This document shows positions 51,054 through 57,399 of a stretch of 64,000 bases of DNA, piece after piece. Positions within the stretch are counted from its first letter, which is position 1, and each line of letters starts with the position of its first letter. The notes under the pieces are model-generated. The model saw only the letters and a list, made by a program, of their open reading frames with translations, ran no database searches and was not told where the DNA came from. The translations under genes were made by a program, and so were the position numbers. Source of the stretch: Chitinophaga sp. HK235 (GTDB taxonomy: Bacteria > Bacteroidota > Bacteroidia > Chitinophagales > Chitinophagaceae); the NCBI RefSeq assembly GCF_018255755.1, contig NZ_CP073766.1, positions 4,030,001-4,094,000 on the forward strand, given 5' to 3'.

Positions 51054-51701
51054 TTACATGTTTTTCAACTCCTCCGCACTCACTACTTTATAACCTGTCT
51101 TGGGAACATCAAAATAAGAAGCAGGGATAGGGAACAGCTCCACCTTTGTAGCGATTACACGCATTTTAGAGCCCGTTTTCGTCAGTATTTCAAACTCCAA
51201 AGGTATACCCTTCAGATTCACAAAACGGCGGTTATAATACCTGTTTTCCGGCACCAGATCCGGTGTGTAATAAACCTCAAAGGTATTACCGTCCGGCAGG
51301 GTACCAATAGCCTTCCTGCAGGTATAACCCACAATCTGCCGCGTTTCAGGCTGGTCTTTAAACTGAACGTTCTCGTATTGTTTCAGCTCCTTCTCGTATT
51401 GATCTTTTTTGGCCCGGATCATATACTTCGTACCATGCTGGTCGATCAGCGTGGTCAGCGTTTCGTCTTTACTATTGATCAGGTAGGTATACTTAACGAT
51501 ATTAAAATCCATGTCTATCCTGCTGAGCTGCCCACGCATGTACTGGGTCAGGGTACTTCCCTCCAGCATGGCATCTGTTTGCAGCTGCTCAGGCGGCAGG
51601 TCCATCTTGTAAATGATTTTCGCGTCAGAAATAGTTCGCTGCGCCAGTATAGGGCTGGTCAGCCATAAAAGGAAAAAAGTTAAAAACAACCGGTATGACA
51701 T
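51054..51701 (-). CDS. Secreted GLPGLI/DUF4412-like protein
   Basis: 215 residues from MSYRLFLTFFLLWL (51701; the frame opens at 51755, inside the upstream gene). Signal peptide to about residue 20 (SPILAQ). The mature part has ISDAKIIYKMDLPPEQLQ, QLSRIDMDFNIVKYTYLINS, the RQIVGYTCRKAIGTLPDGN segment and FEVYYTPDLVPENRYYN, in the order seen in GLPGLI and DUF4412 proteins (I...Y...C.KA...G......YT). These are periplasmic or outer-membrane proteins of unknown role. It lies 47 bp downstream of the enoyl-CoA hydratase stop. Confidence 0.75.
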   Translation of the reverse strand: MSYRLFLTFFLLWLTSPILAQRTISDAKIIYKMDLPPEQLQTDAMLEGSTLTQYMRGQLSRIDMDFNIVKYTYLINSKDETLTTLIDQHGTKYMIRAKKDQYEKELKQYENVQFKDQPETRQIVGYTCRKAIGTLPDGNTFEVYYTPDLVPENRYYNRRFVNLKGIPLEFEILTKTGSKMRVIATKVELFPIPASYFDVPKTGYKVVSAEELKNM

Positions 51702-51748
51702 AGTGTGTGGTGTGTTGGTTAGTTGTTGATCGGTACTGGTAAAACAGG

Positions 51749-52528
51749 CTACCATACTAGCTTTTCTTTATTCAGAAACGCAGCTATCCCACGTTTACAG
51801 TCTTCATGTCCTCGGGTGGCTGCATTCAGTTCGGCTGCATGCTCCAGTCCGTTTTTCATAGGTAAGTCCAACACCGTGCCAATCAATTTTTTTGTCACTT
51901 TCAAAGAATTGCCGGAGGCTTCATTACATAGGCTGGTGGCCACTTTGGCCACATGTTCCGCTATTTCAGCAGCAGGTACTACGGTCGTAATCAGACCATC
52001 GCGGGCTGCTTTTTCAGCTGTTACCAGCCTTCCCGTCAGCAGTAGTTCCCGGGCTCTGCCCTCTCCTATCTTCCGTACCAGAAACACTGCCACCAGCGCT
52101 GGTACAAAACCAATCTTCACCTCGGTATAACCCAGCATTGCCTCCGGTACCACATAACTCAGGTCACAAACCGTTACAAGACCACAACCACCCGCCACTG
52201 CATGACCTTCCACCTGTGCAATTACAATTTTATCGAGCTGGTAGATCTCCTGAAAAAGCCGCATCAGCTCTTTGGAGTCCGCCAGGTTTTCTTCATAGGT
52301 ATTCTGCTGCAATTGCTGCAGGTAATCCAGGTCAGCTCCGGCACAAAAGGCCTCACCATTCCCCTTTAATACGATTACTTTTACATCTTCATCTGCTGCG
52401 GCAGCAGCAAAGGCCTGCCTCAGCTCCGCCACCATCGCTCCATTGAGCGCATTCCGCTTGTCCGGCCGATTGAGGGTGATGGTGGCTATCCGGAAAGCTA
52501 CTTCATATTGCAGCAGGAAAAATTTCAT
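51749..52528 (-). CDS. Enoyl-CoA hydratase/isomerase family protein
   Basis: 259 residues from MKFFLLQYEVAFRIA (52528); the frame opens at 52546, before a long hairpin. Crotonase motifs: TITLNRPDKRNALNG, GEAFCAGADLDYLQQLQ (oxyanion hole), QVEGHAVAGGCGLVTVCDLS, and GYTEVKIGFVPALVAVF with one catalytic acid (Glu about 135). The second acid position is A/V in place of Glu, as in isomerases or methylglutaconyl-CoA hydratases. The likely pathway is fatty-acid or leucine degradation. The exact substrate cannot be chosen from the sequence. Confidence 0.9.
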   Translation of the reverse strand: MKFFLLQYEVAFRIATITLNRPDKRNALNGAMVAELRQAFAAAAADEDVKVIVLKGNGEAFCAGADLDYLQQLQQNTYEENLADSKELMRLFQEIYQLDKIVIAQVEGHAVAGGCGLVTVCDLSYVVPEAMLGYTEVKIGFVPALVAVFLVRKIGEGRARELLLTGRLVTAEKAARDGLITTVVPAAEIAEHVAKVATSLCNEASGNSLKVTKKLIGTVLDLPMKNGLEHAAELNAATRGHEDCKRGIAAFLNKEKLVW

Positions 52529-52544
52529 AACAGTAAAATTATGC

Positions 52545-52581
52545 ATTGCGCATGGCCGCTGATATAGCTGCCATGCGCAAT
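52545..52581. terminator. Strong 12-bp hairpin between the phosphatase and enoyl-CoA hydratase genes
   Basis: ATTGCGCATGGC (52545-52556) and GCCATGCGCAAT (52570-52581) pair perfectly around 13 nt. On the minus strand it lies downstream of the phosphatase gene, but no T-run follows (GCATAATTTTA), so it may be a processing or 3'-protecting hairpin rather than a classic terminator. Confidence 0.55.
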
Positions 52582-52609
52582 ATCCTAAGGCAATATAAGG
52601 AATAAACTT

Positions 52610-54283
52610 TTAATGAGTAATCTCATGAATTACCTGGCCCACGTTGCCGCTTGGCATCTGTATATGCAACATCGCCGCCAGTGTAGGAGCAATATCTGTC
52701 ATGCCCACGGTACGGTTGGTTTTGCCGGGATTAACACCCCAGCCCATCCATACCAGCGGAATATGCGCATCATAAGGATACCATAAACCGTGTGTGGTTC
52801 CGGTTTTACCGCCATCGATGTATGCAGGAGTCAACACCACCTGGATGTCGCCGCTACGTTTGGTATTATAACCGTTGCTCATCATAGTGCGGATAGGCTC
52901 CGGCAATACGGTCACCATCAGGTCTTTGATCGGGAAAGCCTTGGCAATCGCTGGTGATTTCAACAGCTCTGCAATGATAAACTGCTGAATATCGTTACGG
53001 TTCTTACCGGAAGCAGCGATAGCGTCTTCATTGAGCCAGAACTGGTAATTATCCACTGCTTTGATCGCGTCTTTTACTCCGAATCTGGCAGCTACTTTTT
53101 CATTCAGGTCTTTCATAGCAGCACGGTCATCCCAGGTACCGCCAGGCAGTTTGTTTTCCTGCAGGAATCCAGGCACGTGGGCTACACCATGGTCGGCGGT
53201 GATGAAAAACAGGTACTGGCCTTTGCCTACTTTGGCATCGAGGTACTGGAAGAAGGCTCCCAGATCCTGGTCCAGGCGCAGATAGGTATCTTCTGCTTCG
53301 ATGGAGTTAGGCCCGAACTGATGTCCTACATAGTCGGTGGAAGACAGGCTGACAGCGAGGAAATCGGTCACCTCTCCTTTGCCCATGTTATAGGCTTCCA
53401 TGGCTTTTTTAGCGAACTCCAGCGTCATTGTGTTGCCGAAAGGGGAAGCAGCAATGGAGCTGTTGGCAGCAGCACTCAGGTCATGCGGGAAAGAAGTACC
53501 GGTAGTGCTGTTTTTATATTTCCCTTCATACGGTTTTTCATCTTCCGTGCTGAGGGTGTAGGTAGCAGCAGGGTACAGCGTGGTCCAGGGTTTGGCCAGA
53601 TATTGCTGGGGCCATTTCTGCTGGTTGTATTGTTGTGCCCATGTTGGCAGTTCGTTCATATAGTAGGTGCTGGTAACCCAGTTGCCGGTGCTGCCATCGT
53701 ACCAGAAGGCGGCATTGGCGCTATGGCCGGCAGGCAGGATGGCACCACGGTCTTTGATGGCCACGCCTACTACCTTGCTCTGGAAATGGTTGGACAGACG
53801 CAATTCATCACCAATGGTGGTCACCAGCATATTGCGCGGGCTCATTTTACCGGCGGCGGAGGTACTGCCTACGGTGTTCATAGTCGTATCTTCCGCGCAG
53901 TACATGGTACGGCCAATTTCATTGCTGTACCAGGTGTTGCCGATGATACCATGAATAGCAGGTACGGAACCGGTATACACACAGGTATGGCCGCAGGCGG
54001 TGATGGTAGGTGTATAGTTGATCAGGGTGTTTTCGCATGAAAATCCGTCCTGCAGCAGTCTTTTAAAGCCTCCGGCAGTATATCTGCTGCCATAACGATA
54101 GAGATAATCCCAGCGCATCTGGTCTACTACTACGCCGACTACTAGTTTTGGTTTGTTGTTTGTTGTTTTGGTATTTTGGGCTGACGCCTGATGATTGAAG
54201 GGTTTGGGAGAAGTGGCTTTCTGTGCCCAAACAGCCGGTGCAGTCATAAACAGCGCCAGGGAAAGAAGGGTGGTCCTTTTCAT
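52610..54283 (-). CDS. pafA: PafA-type alkaline phosphatase (phosphomonoesterase)
   Basis: 557 residues with a signal peptide (1-21, VWAQ). The nucleophile Thr95 (TPTITACGHT), Asn116 (IIGNTWYS), and the KxR pair K177/R179 (VAIKDRGAI) match the T79, N100, K162 and R164 of the known PafA enzyme in identity and nearly in spacing. PAGHSANAAFWYD and the metal motif ITADHGVAHVPGF follow. It is a periplasmic zinc-dependent phosphatase active on phosphomonoesters, calcium-independent and not phosphate-repressed in relatives. It stands alone, divergent from the alpha-oxoamine synthase gene. Confidence 0.92.
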   Translation of the reverse strand: MKRTTLLSLALFMTAPAVWAQKATSPKPFNHQASAQNTKTTNNKPKLVVGVVVDQMRWDYLYRYGSRYTAGGFKRLLQDGFSCENTLINYTPTITACGHTCVYTGSVPAIHGIIGNTWYSNEIGRTMYCAEDTTMNTVGSTSAAGKMSPRNMLVTTIGDELRLSNHFQSKVVGVAIKDRGAILPAGHSANAAFWYDGSTGNWVTSTYYMNELPTWAQQYNQQKWPQQYLAKPWTTLYPAATYTLSTEDEKPYEGKYKNSTTGTSFPHDLSAAANSSIAASPFGNTMTLEFAKKAMEAYNMGKGEVTDFLAVSLSSTDYVGHQFGPNSIEAEDTYLRLDQDLGAFFQYLDAKVGKGQYLFFITADHGVAHVPGFLQENKLPGGTWDDRAAMKDLNEKVAARFGVKDAIKAVDNYQFWLNEDAIAASGKNRNDIQQFIIAELLKSPAIAKAFPIKDLMVTVLPEPIRTMMSNGYNTKRSGDIQVVLTPAYIDGGKTGTTHGLWYPYDAHIPLVWMGWGVNPGKTNRTVGMTDIAPTLAAMLHIQMPSGNVGQVIHEITH

Positions 54284-54377
54284 TAGATATTATTACTTTT
54301 TATAAGATAAGTGTAAATTTGTCCGGTGGAGGCCGGTAACAAGAAGTATAAAATGACGATGGCAAATGTAAACGAAC

Positions 54378-54407
54378 TTTACAAAAAGCAATATTTTAAT
54401 ACCTTTG
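54378..54407 (+). promoter_or_regulatory. Promoter of the alpha-oxoamine synthase gene
   Basis: TTTA (54378-54381), an 18-bp spacer, then TACCTTTG (54400-54407), a full -7 match. The ATG at 54453 lies 45 bp downstream. Confidence 0.6.
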
Positions 54408-54452
54408 TGGCCTCTTTTTAAGCGAGCATTTAACTATTACATAATATAGCGT

Positions 54453-55694
54453 ATGGATATTTTCGAGAAACTGCTGAAACACATGGGTCCCATTGGGGAG
54501 CATTCAGACAGAGCCCATGGCTATTTCGCATTTCCTAAACTGGAAGGTGAAATAGGCCCCCGTATGAAATTCCGGGGCAATGAAAAAATAGTTTGGAGCC
54601 TCAACAACTACCTGGGGCTGGCGAATCATCCGGAAGTAAGGGCTACAGATGCGAAGGCCGCCGCCGATTTCGGCCTGGCTTCTCCGATGGGCGCCCGCAT
54701 GATGAGCGGTAACACTACCTATCACGAGCAGCTGGAAAGAGAGCTTTCCGACTACATGGGCAAAGAAGATACCACCTTGCTGAACTACGGCTACCAGGGC
54801 ATTATGAGTGCCATCGATGCCATTTGCGGACGCAGGGACGTTATTGTATACGATGCAGAATGCCACGCCAGTATCCTGGATGGTTTGCGTCTGCACCCCG
54901 GTAAACGTTATGTGTTTAAACACAATGATATCGAAGACTGTGAAAAACAACTCAGACGTGCAACCGACCTGGCCAATGCTCAGGGTGGTGGTATTCTCGT
55001 AGTGACTGAAGGCGTTTTCGGTATGGCCGGTGATCAGGGTAAACTGAAAGAAATCGCTGCTTTAAAGGATAAATATGAATTCCGCCTGCTGGTAGACGAT
55101 GCCCACGGCTTCGGTACCATGGGTAAAACCGGTGCCGGTACCGGCGAAGAACAAGGCGTACAGGACAAAATTGACCTCCTGTTCAATACCTTCGCTAAAT
55201 CCGGTGCTTCCATCGGCGCTTTCATCAGCGGCGAAAAAGCTATCATCAACTATCTGCGCTATAACATGCGCTCTCAGATCTTCGCTAAATCCATTCCACT
55301 GCCTATCGTTATCGGCCATCTGAAAAGAGTAGAGCTGATGCGTAAACATCCGGCAATGAAAGCGAAACTGTGGGAAAATGTGAATAAACTGCAGAACGGC
55401 CTGAAAAACCGCGGATTCAATATCGGCAGAACCAACTCCCCCGTTACGCCGATCTACCTGCAGGGCGATATTCCGGAAGCGACCGCTATGTGCCTCGACC
55501 TCCGCGAAAACTACAACATCTTCTGCTCTATCGTGGTATATCCCGTTATTCCTAAAGGACAGATCATCTACCGCCTCATCCCAACTGCTGCTCACACAGA
55601 CGAAGATATAGAACTGACCCTGAAAGCTTTCAGCGAAACAAAAGCCAAGCTTGATGAGAAAGTTTACCAGGTGGCTGAAATCCCAATGGTATAA
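54453..55694 (+). CDS. PLP-dependent alpha-oxoamine synthase (serine palmitoyltransferase/KBL-like)
   Basis: 413 residues. The fold-type I alpha-oxoamine synthase motifs are present: GNEKIVWSLNNYLGLANHPE, YDAECHASILDGLRL (His near 139, stacks on PLP), LLVDDAHGFGTMG (Asp-x-x-His), and FNTFAKSGASIGAFISG with the PLP lysine K249. The family condenses an amino acid with an acyl-CoA/ACP: serine palmitoyltransferase, AKB ligase, BioF, ALA synthase. The long N-terminal MDIFEKLLKHMGPIGEHSDR resembles SPT-like rather than BioF enzymes. Sphingolipid or cysteate-derived sulfonolipid synthesis is the best candidate. It is monocistronic with promoter and terminator. Confidence 0.85.
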   Translation: MDIFEKLLKHMGPIGEHSDRAHGYFAFPKLEGEIGPRMKFRGNEKIVWSLNNYLGLANHPEVRATDAKAAADFGLASPMGARMMSGNTTYHEQLERELSDYMGKEDTTLLNYGYQGIMSAIDAICGRRDVIVYDAECHASILDGLRLHPGKRYVFKHNDIEDCEKQLRRATDLANAQGGGILVVTEGVFGMAGDQGKLKEIAALKDKYEFRLLVDDAHGFGTMGKTGAGTGEEQGVQDKIDLLFNTFAKSGASIGAFISGEKAIINYLRYNMRSQIFAKSIPLPIVIGHLKRVELMRKHPAMKAKLWENVNKLQNGLKNRGFNIGRTNSPVTPIYLQGDIPEATAMCLDLRENYNIFCSIVVYPVIPKGQIIYRLIPTAAHTDEDIELTLKAFSETKAKLDEKVYQVAEIPMV

Positions 55695-55717
55695 TTTGGG
55701 ATTTAGGAATTTGGTGA

Positions 55718-55737
55718 TTTAGAGATTTAGAGATTTA
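55718..55737. repeat. TTTAGAGA tandem repeat
   Basis: TTTAGAGATTTAGAGATTTA, two and a half units of TTTAGAGA, just after the alpha-oxoamine synthase stop. The same word pair TTTAGAGATTT occurs twice before the FtsX-like gene (37621-37631 and 37637-37647). Confidence 0.7.
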
Positions 55738-55745
55738 TCAATAAA

Positions 55746-55784
55746 AAAGTGCCCTTCTTCAACTGTAAGAAGGGCACTTTCAAT
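55746..55784 (+). terminator. Terminator of the alpha-oxoamine synthase gene
   Basis: 14-bp perfect stem (55746-55759 with 55767-55780; AAAGTGCCCTTCTT) and a 7-nt loop, flanked by A's and CAATTTT. The arms extend imperfectly through GATTTAT/ATAAATC. Confidence 0.85.
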
Positions 55785-55839
55785 TTTATAAATCCATCAA
55801 ATTTGAAAATTCTCAAATCAAAAAATCTCAAAATACAAA

Positions 55840-55861
55840 AGGGCTGAGTTTCCTCAGCCCT
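55840..55861 (-). terminator. Minus-strand terminator-like hairpin
   Basis: AGGGCTGAG (55840-55848) and CTCAGCCCT (55853-55861) with a 4-nt loop; read on the minus strand it is followed by TTTTGTATTTTG. No annotated minus-strand gene lies upstream except the small ORF at 55897-56049, whose transcript it would end. Confidence 0.65.
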
Positions 55862-55896
55862 ACTCAAATCGTTCTTTCACTAGGTGTAAAATTTCA

Positions 55897-56049
55897 CTAA
55901 ATTTTCATCAGGACATGGTAGAGTATATGGTCTTCATAGAATTTGGAATAACCAAGTGATTCCAAGTATCTTATATAGGTTTCTTTTTTCAGATTCAGAT
56001 ATTGTATCATTGATACATTCCAAAAATAGATTAGATTTCTCAGTATCAT
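55897..56049 (-). CDS. Possible small ORF or gene remnant, 50 residues
   Basis: An open frame of 50 codons (ATG 56049) or 37 codons (ATG 56010). The predicted protein includes LRNLIYFWNVSMIQYLNLKK, then ETYIRYLESLGYSKFYEDHI and ends HVLMKI. It is rich in Tyr, Ile and Leu, and reads like real protein rather than random sequence. The frame continues without a start for 12 codons upstream (QAINKIPQSCYM) to a stop. It may be the 3' remnant of a larger gene. Its AT content is higher than that of neighbours. A terminator-like hairpin follows on the same strand 36 bp later. I do not recognise a family. Confidence 0.3.
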   Translation of the reverse strand: MILRNLIYFWNVSMIQYLNLKKETYIRYLESLGYSKFYEDHILYHVLMKI

Positions 56050-56323
56050 ATAACACGATTGTGGTATTTTGTTAATAGCTTGTTAAAGTATTGTACTGCA
56101 ACAATAAATCAGCTAATCACCTGATATACTACCTTTTTCCCACTCCGATCATTAATTTTCCTCATTGCGTAAACGCTTCTCGCTGTACAGCAGTAACTTT
56201 GCGCCACTGCAGCAAATAGCCGGTACAACAGATATTTTACCGATTCTATCAACCAGGAGGATATAGCACTTTCGTGCCCATCCCTGAAATTTTCTCCGGC
56301 AGCAGGTTAAACTAATAAGGAAA

Positions 56324-57397
56324 TTGAAACAGTACTGGCATCAAAAGCTTTTTAGCATACACCGCGTCACCGGTCTCATCGCAGGCCTGATGTTGTTATT
56401 TGTAAGCATCACCGGTAGTCTGCTCGTCTTCAGCGAAGAAACAGATGAAGCCCTGCACCATGACACCTGGCACCTTACTCCCGGCCCACAGCGGAAACCA
56501 CTGTTTGAACTGCTGGACAATGCCGGCAAATCCCTCCGCGGCGGAACACCCTATCTCTTTTTCTCACGGCTGCCACAAACACCGGAAGAACCTGCCATTG
56601 TAAGGGCAGAATACGGCCCCGACTTCAAAGTATACCTCTTCCTCAACCCATATACCGGAGAGGTTATCCATCAACATACCAATACCGGCTATTTTTCAGG
56701 CTTTCTGGTTTACCTGCACTTCTCTCTGCTCAGTGGTAAAACAGGCGCCCAAATCATGCTATTGACCGGTATTCTGCTATTTATCTCCCTGCTCACTGGC
56801 TGCTGGGTATACCGCAAATCAGTATTTAAAGTGCTCACATTCCGCGTAAAACCGGAATGGAACAGCCGTACCCGGCGCTGGCGCAACCTCCACCGCATTG
56901 TGGGTGTCTGGGCCCTCCTGTTCAACCTCCTGATCGCCTTTACCGGTTTTATGATGGAACTCAAAGTACTGGACAACCGGAAAAATACCGCTAATCCATA
57001 CACCGGAGCCCCCATACCCATCCATTACGAAGCACTGCTGACCAAAGCCGCTGATCAGATACCAGGCTTTGAAGCAATGGGTATCCGTCCGCCCAAAAAG
57101 GCCGGCGATCCGGTACGTATCCTCGGCCATGCCCACGAAGCCGCCATATGGGGCCGCTATAGCTCCTCCGTACACTTCGATCTTAACGGCAACGTGAAAA
57201 AAACTGTCAATTTCAGCCAGGCCCCCTTTGGAGACAAATTCAACGCCGCCATGGCCCCACTCCATTTCGGCAACTACGGCGGCATCCCCATTAAAATCCT
57301 CTATTCCCTGTTAGGCTTGACACCCGGCATCCTTTCCATATCCGGTATCCTGATATGGTACCGCCGGAAATACATTATTAAAAAACATCAGCATTGA
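56324..57397 (+). CDS. PepSY-TM domain membrane protein, siderophore/iron uptake
   Basis: 357 residues from a TTG start at 56324 preceded by AAGGAAA; no suitable ATG lies upstream. One TM helix near residues 18-38 (VTGLIAGLMLLFVSITGSLL), a PepSY-like extracytoplasmic domain, two TM helices (about 138-165, 190-215, after RRWRNLHRIVGVWALLFNLL) and a last one near 325-345. His-containing helix ends (HRVTG, HRIVG) resemble haem ligands of FoxB-like ferrisiderophore reductases. It overlaps or abuts the TonB receptor gene, so reduction of imported ferric siderophore is the likely role. Confidence 0.87.
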   Translation: MKQYWHQKLFSIHRVTGLIAGLMLLFVSITGSLLVFSEETDEALHHDTWHLTPGPQRKPLFELLDNAGKSLRGGTPYLFFSRLPQTPEEPAIVRAEYGPDFKVYLFLNPYTGEVIHQHTNTGYFSGFLVYLHFSLLSGKTGAQIMLLTGILLFISLLTGCWVYRKSVFKVLTFRVKPEWNSRTRRWRNLHRIVGVWALLFNLLIAFTGFMMELKVLDNRKNTANPYTGAPIPIHYEALLTKAADQIPGFEAMGIRPPKKAGDPVRILGHAHEAAIWGRYSSSVHFDLNGNVKKTVNFSQAPFGDKFNAAMAPLHFGNYGGIPIKILYSLLGLTPGILSISGILIWYRRKYIIKKHQH

Positions 57398-57399
57398 AA

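Larger units (their letters stand above)
55695..56323. other. 629-bp AT-rich intergenic region
   Basis: Holds a TTTAGAGA repeat, the alpha-oxoamine synthase terminator, a second hairpin (55840-55861), a possible small minus-strand ORF (55897-56049), and a -7-like TAACTTTG (56194-56201) that may serve the PepSY/TonB receptor unit. The composition from about 55865 to 56130 is clearly poorer in GC than the flanking genes, which suggests decayed or acquired DNA. No tRNA and no recognisable riboswitch. Confidence 0.65.

Noticed and set aside
53177..54040. 287-codon plus-strand frame
   Set aside because: Antisense to the PafA-type phosphatase, whose catalytic residues are clear.
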